From Rhodoferax ferrireducens T118 (GTDB lineage: Bacteria; Pseudomonadota; Gammaproteobacteria; Burkholderiales; Burkholderiaceae_C), in NCBI RefSeq assembly GCF_000013605.1, contig NC_007908.1:4340001-4404000 (forward strand): a stretch of 64,000 nucleotides of DNA, given 5' to 3'. Shown here in pieces: positions 1-8,050 of the stretch. Each line of letters begins with the position of its first letter. Within the stretch, counting starts at the first letter, position 1. The position numbers and the translations under genes are program-made. Below the pieces are notes generated by a model. It was not told the DNA's origin. It was given only the letters and a program-made list of their open reading frames with translations, and searched no databases.

Positions 1-19
1 CCAAATGCAATTGGGTCAT
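1..19 (-). CDS. start of next kam-operon gene (partial, off window edge)
   Basis: An ATG on the minus strand at 17-19 overlaps the stop codon of the KamB-like gene as ATGA, and the frame stays open to the window edge, encoding M-T-Q-L-H-L. Such 4-base overlaps are typical of translational coupling in operons. In lysine-fermentation clusters the gene after the KamB-type protein is usually the MutS-like KamC or a lysine 5,6-aminomutase subunit. Only six codons are visible, so identity is inferred from context alone. Confidence 0.45.
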
Positions 20-1092
20 GTCATCTCCTGTAATTGGTCTTTTGCTTGCTGTTCCAGCAGCACATCACTGACGCTGTAGTCGCCAAATGCCTGGCGTGCG
101 GCCAGCAGAAACTCGTGCGCGATAAAACTGCCGCCCAGAGGTGAAAACGGATTCAAGGTGATGCCGATCATGTGAATGCCCCGGTAAGCGAGCAGGCGGG
201 CCCCGAGCCCGCGCATGGCCGCCAGGTCTGCGGCCTCGACAAACAATTTGGTGCCGTCGTTCACCACCACGCTCAAGCCCGGCTTGCTGCTCGCCAGGGT
301 CAGCAAAGCGCGCCACAGGGAGCGTCCCACCGCGCCACTAACCGCTATTGTTTTGATATCTGCTTGCGCATACTGCATCAGGGCTGGAGCCCCGTTGAGT
401 GTAGGAATATTGGCCAAAAACAGGGGCTTGCCCTGACTGTCCCACACCCCCACGCCACCGGTTGCGAATACCGGATCGCACAGTTGGCGAACAGCGGCAT
501 CCGCTTGCGCAATGCCCAGAATGGCCAGGCGATCGCGTGTCTTGCGCATCACATCCGCCATACCACCGCCGATGGCAGCACCGGTGGCCAGAATGACGGC
601 GTCGGCAATGGCGGGCGAGGCATGGTGGCTGCGCCCGAGCGCCCCGTCCAGCAGCACCAGCGCGGCGCCGCATTGTTTGAGACGGCTGATGATCTTGCGC
701 TGGTCCGCGCCCCGAGAGGCACCGGCGATTTCCATCTCGCCGCAGTCGAGCACCTTGACGACAAGAATCTCGCCCATCGGGCTGTCGATCCCGGTTGAGT
801 CAATCCGTTTCCAACGCACTTTGGCGCGCTGCAGCGTGTCGCGTGCCGTGGCCACCAGCGTACCCGGCCAGACCAGAACCGGTGGCTTGGGGACAAAAAA
901 GACCTGGTCCCGGTCTTCTCCGTCGCGACCGATCGACGTGACGCCAACGCTGATCCGGCTGGCAGCCGCCTGGGCCAGAAGATGATTCAGCGCCACGGTT
1001 TTACCCGTGTTCTTGGTCATGCCCATGACGGCCAGGGTGGTGGAGCCACTGGCCTGGACACGTTGCCACAGCGCGCTTTGAAATGCTGTCAT
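16..1092 (-). CDS. KamB-like P-loop protein of the lysine aminomutase operon (putative reactivase subunit)
   Basis: A 358-residue protein in the same orientation as kamA and kdd, 22 bases after the kdd stop. A hydrophobic strand near residue 20 leads into a P-loop-like GMTKNTGKT, and LLDGALGR later resembles a Walker B strand. The middle is rich in Gly/Ala (ILATGAAIGGG). In characterised lysine-degradation clusters, a conserved protein of this position is thought to help reactivate the B12-dependent lysine 5,6-aminomutase (KamB/KamC pair). The family assignment here rests on operon context plus the nucleotide-binding motif. The start at 1092 (MTAFQSALW) is chosen because the longer frame runs back into kdd; no strong Shine-Dalgarno is visible. 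Confidence 0.6.
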   Translation of the reverse strand: MTAFQSALWQRVQASGSTTLAVMGMTKNTGKTVALNHLLAQAAASRISVGVTSIGRDGEDRDQVFFVPKPPVLVWPGTLVATARDTLQRAKVRWKRIDSTGIDSPMGEILVVKVLDCGEMEIAGASRGADQRKIISRLKQCGAALVLLDGALGRSHHASPAIADAVILATGAAIGGGMADVMRKTRDRLAILGIAQADAAVRQLCDPVFATGGVGVWDSQGKPLFLANIPTLNGAPALMQYAQADIKTIAVSGAVGRSLWRALLTLASSKPGLSVVVNDGTKLFVEAADLAAMRGLGARLLAYRGIHMIGITLNPFSPLGGSFIAHEFLLAARQAFGDYSVSDVLLEQQAKDQLQEMT

Positions 1093-1114
1093 GTTCAGGT
1101 CTGTCTGCCGGTCT

Positions 1115-2158
1115 TCAGACGTAGAGTTGTTCGAACAGCTTGCGCAAGCTGGCGCTCTCACGCAGCAAACCCAGCGCGAACTCCGCATGCCCCGTGGCAT
1201 AACCGTTGCCCACAATCATCTCCACGTCCTTGCCCACACCCTCGGCCCCCAGTGCGGCGGCGGTGAAGCTGGTCGCCATGGAGAAGAAATAGATTTTCCC
1301 CTGTTGCCGCGTGGCCAGAATGCTGCCCATTTCAGTGTTGGGGATGTTGACGCAATTGATCACCACGTCGGCCATTTTCCCATCGGTGACCTCGGCGACT
1401 GCCTCCATCAGCGCCAAGGCGTTGGTGGCATCGACCTGCAAGGCGTGGTCAGCCCAGCCCAGGTCTTTCATGCGCCGGCAGTCTTTCTCAAACGGTGACA
1501 CGCCGATCACGCAGCCGTCTGCACCAGCGCGTTTTTTCGCCTCGTACATACACAGCGTGCCGGACTTGCCGCCACCGCCAATCACCACCACCGTGTCACC
1601 CGGCTGCACCAGTCGTGCCGTTTGAGCGGGTGCACCCGCCACATCCAGAATCGCCAACGCCAGCTTCTCGTCAATGTCATCCGGCAATTTGGCGTACAGG
1701 CCGGTCTCGAACAAAATGGCCTGGCCGTTGATCTCGATCTGGTCTTTTTGCAGATGAATCTTGCTGATCTCATCAATGCGCAGCGGCGTCAGCGAGAGCG
1801 ACACCAGCGTGGCGATCTTGTCGCCCACCTTGAGATCGCATTTGCCCACCAACGCCGGGCCGATCTGCGCCACGGTGCCGATCAGCATGCCGCCCGAGCC
1901 GGTGACCGGGTTGTGCTGCTTGCCGCGCTGTGCCACGATGCCCCGCACGATCTCAGCCACTTTGGCCTCGTCGCCATGGGCTTCACTTTTGATCTGGGTA
2001 AAGCTGGCGGAATCGATGTTGAGGGCTGACACGTCGATCAAAATCTCGTTGTCATAGATCTCCATCGAGTTGTCGATTTTCCATGCGCCTTGCGGCAGCA
2101 CGCCCAGCGGTTCCAGCACACGATGGGTGCCGTAGGGGGATCCGTGTTTCATATTCAT
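1115..2158 (-). CDS. kdd: L-erythro-3,5-diaminohexanoate dehydrogenase
   Basis: A 347-residue protein matching the known size of Kdd, which oxidatively deaminates 3,5-diaminohexanoate to 5-amino-3-oxohexanoate in lysine degradation. The N-terminal part (KHGSPYGTHRVLEPLG) is characteristic of the family. A Rossmann-type nucleotide site is seen at TVVVIGGGGKSGT around residue 190, within an alcohol-dehydrogenase-like fold. It lies 60 bases downstream of kamA, the enzyme that starts the pathway. Start codons at 2158 and 2152 (M-N-M-K) are both possible; the longer upstream extension is rejected as it lacks family features. Confidence 0.88.
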   Translation of the reverse strand: MNMKHGSPYGTHRVLEPLGVLPQGAWKIDNSMEIYDNEILIDVSALNIDSASFTQIKSEAHGDEAKVAEIVRGIVAQRGKQHNPVTGSGGMLIGTVAQIGPALVGKCDLKVGDKIATLVSLSLTPLRIDEISKIHLQKDQIEINGQAILFETGLYAKLPDDIDEKLALAILDVAGAPAQTARLVQPGDTVVVIGGGGKSGTLCMYEAKKRAGADGCVIGVSPFEKDCRRMKDLGWADHALQVDATNALALMEAVAEVTDGKMADVVINCVNIPNTEMGSILATRQQGKIYFFSMATSFTAAALGAEGVGKDVEMIVGNGYATGHAEFALGLLRESASLRKLFEQLYV

Positions 2159-2218
2159 TCCAGTTGGGGCCAGAGCACGTTCGCCTCGCGAAGTGGTCTG
2201 ACCCACAAGCTCTTTAAG

Positions 2219-3400
2219 TTAGTTGGTGCGGCTTGGCAGATGGAAGTCCTGGCCCAGACCGGGCATCTCGATCGTCATGCCCTTGTAGTTTCGGCACTTG
2301 ACGGTGGTGCCGCTGCCGTCCGGCAGTTCTTCCTCGCGCACGTAGCTGGGGGTGATCGGCAGCTTGCCCAGGCCGCCCAGACCGTCAACCACAAAGGTCG
2401 GAATCGCCGGGCCGCTGATCCAGCCGCGCAGGCCTTCGTAGAGTTCGAGCATGCGCCGGTGCGGCACGATGAAGTGGTGCGCGCCTTCGACCATGTCGGT
2501 CGAATAAACGTAGTAGGGGCGCACGCCCATCTCGATGGTCTGCATGAACAGTTCACGCATCACAGCCACATCGTCGTTGACACCCTTCAGGCACACGGTC
2601 TGCAGCCCCATCATGATGCCAGCCTTCTGGATCATCTTGACGCGCTCGCGCAGCAAGGGGGTGATCTCTTTCGGGTGATTGATGTGGATGTTGACCATTT
2701 GCACGCGGTGCTTTTCCAGCACGGCGCACAGCTCCGGTGTCACCCGTGTCGGCATTTGCACCACCATGCGCGAGCCGATGCGCAGGAAGCGCACATGCGG
2801 GGCACGACGGCGCAGTTCGCCCAGAATGTAGTCGAGTCGCTCGTCGGTGAAGGTGAAGGGGTCGCCGCCCGAGAGCAGCACGTCCTCGATGTCCTGATTG
2901 CCGGCAATGTAGTCGATCGACGCCTCGATCTCGTCCTTGGCGACAGAGCCATCGGGCTGCGAGACCATGCGTTTGCGGGTGCAAAAGCGGCACAACGTGG
3001 CACAGGTGTTGCTGACCAGAAACAGCACGCGGCGCGGGTAGCGGTGGACCACGCTGGTGCCGGGAACCGTGTCACCTTCCTCGCCCAGCTGGTCGAGCGA
3101 GGTGGCAAACCCGGGTTTGGTTTCCTCAAAGTGCGAGGGCAGGTACTGCAAGCGAATCGGACAGTTTGGGTCGTCGCGATCCATCAGCTTGGCCATGTAA
3201 GGCGTGATGGCAATGGCAAACTTCTTGTAAACCGTTTCGTTGACGTTCTCAATGTTGTTGAGAACGCCATCAAGCTCTGCATGGTGCGTGTAGCGGCGGG
3301 CAAACTGCTTTTGCCAGGATTCGGATTGCGGATCGTAGGCGTCCAGGGCCTCACGGCTCAGCAGTTTTTTGGCCGGATTGAAGTCAACTCTTTGCAGCAT
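2219..3400 (-). CDS. kamA: L-lysine 2,3-aminomutase (radical SAM)
   Basis: A 393-residue radical-SAM enzyme that converts L-lysine to L-beta-lysine. The [4Fe-4S]/SAM cluster motif CATLCRFC (CxxxCxxC) is near residue 132, preceded by RRVLFLVSNT and followed by the GGDPF motif. The Gly-rich segment GLGGLGKLPI near residue 346 carries the PLP lysine. The start at 3400 (MLQRVDF) is supported by an AGGAG 7 bases upstream; an open frame extends further but has no family similarity. First gene of the kam operon, divergent from the Lrp-type gene, which probably regulates it. Epsilon-beta-lysine EpmB is an alternative, but the neighbouring kdd and greater length favour KamA. Confidence 0.92.
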   Translation of the reverse strand: MLQRVDFNPAKKLLSREALDAYDPQSESWQKQFARRYTHHAELDGVLNNIENVNETVYKKFAIAITPYMAKLMDRDDPNCPIRLQYLPSHFEETKPGFATSLDQLGEEGDTVPGTSVVHRYPRRVLFLVSNTCATLCRFCTRKRMVSQPDGSVAKDEIEASIDYIAGNQDIEDVLLSGGDPFTFTDERLDYILGELRRRAPHVRFLRIGSRMVVQMPTRVTPELCAVLEKHRVQMVNIHINHPKEITPLLRERVKMIQKAGIMMGLQTVCLKGVNDDVAVMRELFMQTIEMGVRPYYVYSTDMVEGAHHFIVPHRRMLELYEGLRGWISGPAIPTFVVDGLGGLGKLPITPSYVREEELPDGSGTTVKCRNYKGMTIEMPGLGQDFHLPSRTN

Positions 3401-3568
3401 GTGGTGCTCCTGATCGGTGGCAAGTGCCCAAGTAACCCCTGCGATGACTTGGTGGCTACGGACAAGTTTAGGAACAAGTGCTGCCAAGCAAAATAGGCAG
3501 ATTGCCTGAAAACGGGGCGCAATTTCAGTCAAAATGGTGGCCTTTCATCCATATTGATTGATTGACAC
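3401..3568. promoter_or_regulatory. kamA / lrp divergent promoter region with candidate Lrp box
   Basis: A 168-bp intergenic region between divergent genes. AGGCA-gat-TGCCT at 3495-3507 is a perfect 5-bp inverted repeat inside the 15-mer TAGGCAGATTGCCTG, which keeps the TAG...CTG ends of Lrp-type sites. It is the best operator candidate for the adjacent Lrp/AsnC protein. Direct TTGA repeats sit just before the lrp start. No clear -10/-35 pair was assigned. Confidence 0.4.
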
Positions 3569-4012
3569 ATGGCCACCCCCCTGGATCCCCTGGATCGCCA
3601 ACTGCTTGACCTGCTCAAGGTCAATGCCCGCCTGCCAATGGTCCAGCTGGCCAAAGCGCTGGGCTGCGCCCGCAGCACGGCGCAACTGCGGCTGAAGGCA
3701 CTGGAAGATACGGGCGTGATCACCGGCTACACCGTCGGCGTGACCGCTAACCGGTCGGCGCCCGGCATCCATGCCATGGTGCTGATTTCGATCGAATCGA
3801 AAAACGAGCCCGAGGTGGTGCGCGCGCTCTCCAAACGGCACGAAATTACCAAGCTCTACTCGGTCAGTGGCCGTTACGACCTGTGCGCCCTGCTGGCAAC
3901 CGAATCGACCCACGAACTTGACGCGGTGATTGACAAGATGCGGGTCATCAAAGGCGTGATCGAAACCTTCTCGACCATCCTGCTCGCGACCAAGCTCGAC
4001 CGACCGGAGTAA
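3569..4012 (+). CDS. Lrp/AsnC family transcriptional regulator
   Basis: A 147-residue protein of standard Lrp/AsnC length. Residues 1-60 hold the AsnC-type helix-turn-helix (LDRQLLDLLKVNARLPMVQLAKALG, RSTAQLRLKALEDTGVITGY). The rest is the RAM/ligand-binding domain, with the usual YSVSGRYDLCALL segment. These proteins sense amino acids and form dimers to octamers on DNA. Its divergent placement next to kamA makes lysine, or a pathway intermediate, the likely effector (inference). The start codon overlaps no better candidate; no strong ribosome binding site is visible. Confidence 0.9.
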   Translation: MATPLDPLDRQLLDLLKVNARLPMVQLAKALGCARSTAQLRLKALEDTGVITGYTVGVTANRSAPGIHAMVLISIESKNEPEVVRALSKRHEITKLYSVSGRYDLCALLATESTHELDAVIDKMRVIKGVIETFSTILLATKLDRPE

Positions 4013-4020
4013 GGCAGTGC

Positions 4021-6582
4021 TTAGGCCGGCGCCGGCGCCGGGCGGCCAAACAGATAGCCCTGAAAATGGGTGCAGCCCAGGTTCACCAGTGCATCACGTT
4101 GCTCGGCTGTCTCGACCCCTTCCGCAATAACCTGCAGGTTCATGGCAAACCCCAAGGTAACAATGGCCTTGACAATGTTGGCATCCTGCGGATCGTGGCG
4201 TAAATCGCGCACAAACGAGCGGTCAATCTTGAGCTGGTCCAGCGGCAGGCGTTTGAGCATGCTCAGCGAGGAGTAGCCAGTACCAAAATCGTCGAGCGAG
4301 AAGCGCACACCCAGCGCCTTGAGCGCGCTCATGCGCGCAATCACGACCTCCACATCGTCGACCAGCAGGCTCTCGGTCAGCTCCAGCTCCAGGCGCTGCG
4401 GGTTGGCGCCGGTATCGCGCAGTACTTGCTCGACCGTCTGCACAAAGTCACTCTGGCGAAACTGGCGCGCACTGACGTTGACCGCAATGCTCCAATGCGC
4501 CTGCTCAGGGCTGGCCGCCCACGCCACCAGTTGTCGACAGGCCGTACTCAAAATCCAGCGCCCCAGGGGCAGGATCAGGCCGGTCGACTCGGCAATCGGG
4601 ATGAACTCCAGCGGCGGCACCAGTCCGCGCTGCGGATGCTGCCAGCGCACCAGGGCTTCGACCCCGAACTGCTGGCCGTCGATGTTCACCTGCGGCTGGT
4701 AATACAGCACAAACTCGGATCGCGCCAGCGCCTGGTGCAGATCGGCCTCGATCGCCGTGCGGGCTGTCACCTGGGCCTGCATGGCGGGGTTAAAAAAGCA
4801 CAAGGCGTTGCGACCCTCGGCCTTGGCCCGGTACATCGCCAGGTCAGCCTGCTTGAACAACTCGTCTCGGCTGGTTGGCGTGTCGCCAAACATGGCAATG
4901 CCAATGCTGACCGTGCTCTGGTAGTGGCGGGTTTCCAGCAGGTAGGGTTCAGCGATGTGTTGCAGTATTTTTTGAGCGACATGCCGGGTTTGCTCCAGCG
5001 CCGCGTCCAGATCGGGGCTCAGGTCGCACAGCAGCAGCACAAATTCATCGCTGCCCTGACGCGCCAGCGTATCTTCGGCGCGCGTGCAGGTGCTCAAGCG
5101 CACCGCCATCTGGCGCAACAGCTCGTCACCCATCGCGTGCCCCAGCGTGTCGTTGAGGTCTTTGAAATTGTCAACGTCAATGAACAGCAGAGCGCCGCAC
5201 TGTTGTTGACGCTCATTGGCTTTCAGGGTTTGCTGCAGACGCTCCATCAAGAAACGGCGATTCGGCAGCAGCGTCAGGGGGTCGTAAAAAGCGAGCTGGT
5301 GAATGGCGTCCTCAGAACGCTTGTGTTCGGTAATGTCGGTGGAAATGCCGCACAGGGCGTAGATGCTGCCATCGGGTTGGCGCAGGGGCAATTTGATCGA
5401 CAGGTAGGTTTGTTCCCGGCTGCCATCGAGGCTGCGGCTGACCTCGTCGGCCTCGACCCGCTCGCCGTTGTCGATCACCCGCTTGTCATTGATGCGTAAG
5501 CGCTCGACCGTGGTGGCATCAAAGAACTCGCTGTCAGTGCTGCCCACCACTTGCGCCAGGGGCCGGTCAAACAACTCGCAGACCTTGCGGTTGGCGTACT
5601 GGTAGCGCAACTCCATGTCTTTGATATAAATATAGGCATCAACGCTGTTGAGAATGGTGGCGAGCCGGTCTTCGCTGGCGCGCAAATGGCGGGTTTTGTC
5701 GGCCACTTGACGGCGCAGCAGCGCGCTGCCGGCCAGCGCCAGCGCCAGCAGCAGCGCCAAAGCACCCAGACTCCACCACAAATAGGCGGGCACAGAAAAT
5801 TGCGGCGGCGCCTCGATCCAGCGCTTGAGCACCGTGAAGTATTCGGAGTCGGCTTGCGACTGCCATTGCCCCAGATGCCGATCGATGGCGACCAACAAAT
5901 CCGCATTGCGCCCCTTGGCGGTGGCGTAAAAAAGTTGGGCTGGCTGAAACAGGATCGGTGTCGCGTCCAGTTGGTAGCTGGCGGCACGTCGATCGCCAAA
6001 AAAGCGGTTGGTCGCCGCCGCATCGACCTGGTGCGCGGCTGTCAGTTTAAAAGCCTCCTCCAGCGATTGGACGGGCACCAATTCAGCTTGCACAGCAAAA
6101 CTGCTCAGCAGGTTCTGCAGATACGCCTGCTGCACCGACCCCGCCAGCACCGCCACCCGCTTGCCCTTGAGGTCCAGCATGGAGCTGATCGGGACGCCGC
6201 TGTGTTTGTAAAGCTGCGACCAGCTCAAGAGCGAGGGAATCTTGTGAACGTCAAAAATCTGCAAGCGCTGCTCGCTCAAAGCCAGGTCGGGCATCAGGTC
6301 GATATTGCCCGCCTGCAAGGCGTCCAGGCAGGCCGCCCATTCACAGGGCACCGGCTTGAGTGTCCAACCCTCCAGCCGGGCCATCGCCACCAGCAGGTCG
6401 CCCAGGATGCCGCTGGGCTGGCCATCGGCGCCCATGAATATCTTGGGCTCGTTCTGGTAGACGCCCACGCGCACCTCGCGCGCCAGCGTTGGCGCAGTCA
6501 GCAGGGCCAGCGCGCAAAGCGCCAGCAAGGTACGCGGCACACGCAGGCGCCAGGCGGCGGGCAACAAATTGAACAAATACAA
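4021..6582 (-). CDS. periplasmic-binding-domain sensor with PAS, GGDEF and EAL domains
   Basis: An 853-residue membrane signalling protein for cyclic-di-GMP turnover. Domains in order: signal/anchor segment (about 18-35), family-3 solute-binding domain (about 36-255), transmembrane helix (about 268-290, LWWSLGALALLLALALAGSAL), PAS (about 305-420), GGDEF (about 432-590), EAL (about 600-850). The cyclase signature reads GSDEF rather than GGDEF, near residue 508, with an RAED inhibitory-site motif five residues before it. The EAL domain keeps EALVRW, ELTES, DDFGTGYSS and AEGVET, so phosphodiesterase activity is likely; cyclase activity is uncertain. The binding domain suggests control by a periplasmic small molecule. 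No ATG is available: the frame opens with TTG at 6582, or GTG in RVPRTLLAL. Confidence 0.9.
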   Translation of the reverse strand: MYLFNLLPAAWRLRVPRTLLALCALALLTAPTLAREVRVGVYQNEPKIFMGADGQPSGILGDLLVAMARLEGWTLKPVPCEWAACLDALQAGNIDLMPDLALSEQRLQIFDVHKIPSLLSWSQLYKHSGVPISSMLDLKGKRVAVLAGSVQQAYLQNLLSSFAVQAELVPVQSLEEAFKLTAAHQVDAAATNRFFGDRRAASYQLDATPILFQPAQLFYATAKGRNADLLVAIDRHLGQWQSQADSEYFTVLKRWIEAPPQFSVPAYLWWSLGALALLLALALAGSALLRRQVADKTRHLRASEDRLATILNSVDAYIYIKDMELRYQYANRKVCELFDRPLAQVVGSTDSEFFDATTVERLRINDKRVIDNGERVEADEVSRSLDGSREQTYLSIKLPLRQPDGSIYALCGISTDITEHKRSEDAIHQLAFYDPLTLLPNRRFLMERLQQTLKANERQQQCGALLFIDVDNFKDLNDTLGHAMGDELLRQMAVRLSTCTRAEDTLARQGSDEFVLLLCDLSPDLDAALEQTRHVAQKILQHIAEPYLLETRHYQSTVSIGIAMFGDTPTSRDELFKQADLAMYRAKAEGRNALCFFNPAMQAQVTARTAIEADLHQALARSEFVLYYQPQVNIDGQQFGVEALVRWQHPQRGLVPPLEFIPIAESTGLILPLGRWILSTACRQLVAWAASPEQAHWSIAVNVSARQFRQSDFVQTVEQVLRDTGANPQRLELELTESLLVDDVEVVIARMSALKALGVRFSLDDFGTGYSSLSMLKRLPLDQLKIDRSFVRDLRHDPQDANIVKAIVTLGFAMNLQVIAEGVETAEQRDALVNLGCTHFQGYLFGRPAPAPA

Positions 6583-6766
6583 GGGACGCAGCGTATTTCA
6601 AGGAGACTTGGATGTCGCCATTGTGACTCAAGCCAAGTCACCGGTTTGCGCTAATCAAGATCATTCAACACCGCAACAGCGCTGTCCCGCACGCCTGCGC
6701 CCGGTCATCCATGTCCCAGTGCCTCCATGATGGGCAGCTGGGATTGTGAAAGACTTGCCGCCGACT
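6583..6766. other. intergenic region, nothing recognised
   Basis: A 184-bp gap between the start of the GGDEF-EAL gene and the stop of the PEP-CTERM gene, both on the minus strand. It should contain the promoter of the former and any terminator of the latter. I saw no strong hairpin with a T-tract and no conserved motif. Confidence 0.4.
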
Positions 6767-7708
6767 TCAGACCTTCTTGCTGCGGCGCACGGCGCCGACG
6801 GCGGCCAGTGCCACGCCAAGCAGCGCCAGCGAACCTGGCTCGGGCACCGTGTTGCCATCGTCGCCGATGCCACCACCACCCGTTGCGGTGCCGGACTTCA
6901 GCGAGCTGACGAACACACCGCTGTCAAAGATGCTGTCGCTGGTGTCAGCGATGCCGATGGTGAGTGTATGGCTGCCGTCGGCATTGCCGGCACCCAGAAT
7001 ACCGGTCACATTGAACACCTGGGTCAGGCCGTTGTACTCGATATCGTACAGGCCACCGCCCACCGGATTGAGGATGAAGTTGGTCGGGTTGCCCGGGGTG
7101 TTGGAGATCAGTTCGCCCGTGCTGAACTTCGCAAAATTCACGCCATCAACAAAGAAACCGAAGATGTCGGTGACGCTCTGGGTCGGAAACTCGTCGGTGC
7201 CAAACATGAACAGCGCCGACACCGACGTCTGACCCGCGGCGACATTGAAGTTGAAGCTCAGCACATTGGCGTCCAAAGTCGTCGACGTCCCGCCTGCACT
7301 GGCACTCAAGGCGCCCAGCGGGACATACGCGCCGCTGCCCGATTGGCCGGTGAAATTGTTCAAGGTGTTGGTCAGTGGAATGTTGGCGTTGCCCGAGGTC
7401 AGGAAGATACCGTCCGCCATGGTCAAGGTCGGCGTGGAGCCAGACGAAGGAGCCAGATTCAAGCCGCTGTAGGTGCCAGACTGTTGGAAGTTCGCCGTGT
7501 TGGTGCCCTGATAACTTGGCGTGCCTGCAACGACGCTGACGCCGCTCGCCGGCGCCAGCAGGGCGTTGATCAAGGTGGATTCAATACCGGCGCTGGAATT
7601 GATGGTGGAGATCACCACAGCGGCTGACGCGCTGCTCGCTGCCAGACCCAGTGCCAGCAATGCCGCCGTGGCGAGTACGGCCTTGGGGCCATTAAAAGAG
7701 CTACGCAT
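6767..7708 (-). CDS. PEP-CTERM sorted protein with choice-of-anchor-type domain
   Basis: A 313-residue exported protein. An N-terminal signal peptide (AVLATAALLALGLAASSASA) is followed by a Ser/Thr/Gly-rich beta-type body. The body contains FGTDEFPTQSVTDIFGFFVDGVNF, typical of choice-of-anchor L domains. The C-terminus is a textbook PEP-CTERM signal: VPEPGSLALLGVALAAVGAVRR, i.e. PEP motif, hydrophobic helix and basic cluster, recognised by an exosortase. No exosortase gene is in the window. The start at 7708 is supported by GAGGAG upstream. A second PEP-CTERM protein lies at 48609. Function beyond surface display is unknown. Confidence 0.88.
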   Translation of the reverse strand: MRSSFNGPKAVLATAALLALGLAASSASAAVVISTINSSAGIESTLINALLAPASGVSVVAGTPSYQGTNTANFQQSGTYSGLNLAPSSGSTPTLTMADGIFLTSGNANIPLTNTLNNFTGQSGSGAYVPLGALSASAGGTSTTLDANVLSFNFNVAAGQTSVSALFMFGTDEFPTQSVTDIFGFFVDGVNFAKFSTGELISNTPGNPTNFILNPVGGGLYDIEYNGLTQVFNVTGILGAGNADGSHTLTIGIADTSDSIFDSGVFVSSLKSGTATGGGGIGDDGNTVPEPGSLALLGVALAAVGAVRRSKKV

Positions 7709-8050
7709 GATTAATACTCCTCAATTATTTGAAGTGAACAAAACTAGCATCACAATTCATAAGAGCAGTTTTCGTGCCCGACGGCCGTCAATCCAATAAG
7801 TCTTTAAAAAACAATTGCTTGCAAATTTGACAGCGGGCCGGGGTGATCACGGTGTCAAGATTTCCGACACCTGGAGGGCGAGGCAAGAGCCGGATACCCT
7901 GTGCGATTTGCAGCCGCGCGCTCACTGAGCCAGCTGCCTGCAACTGGCTCAGTGAACTTGCAAAAAAACCGCTCACACTCGCATAATTCTGCTTCGTTGG
8001 TCAGGTAGGTGTTGACGCTTGAAACCGGTTGGTTTTGACAAGGACTGATC
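7709..8050. other. divergent intergenic region with a 12-bp inverted repeat at 7922-7955
   Basis: A 342-bp region separating the PEP-CTERM gene (minus) and glgP (plus), so it must hold both promoters. The only strong structure is TCACTGAGCCAG (7922-7933) and its exact complement CTGGCTCAGTGA (7944-7955) around a 10-base loop. There is no T-tract on the appropriate side, so it is more likely an operator or RNA hairpin in the glgP leader than a terminator. The 7709-7790 part is AT-rich, as expected for a promoter. Confidence 0.5.

Noticed and set aside
172..798. Long plus-strand open frames opposite the kam genes, and similar frames opposite mrdA, lipA and others
   Set aside because: Shadows of high-GC coding genes; rich in Arg, Gln and His and lacking domains.
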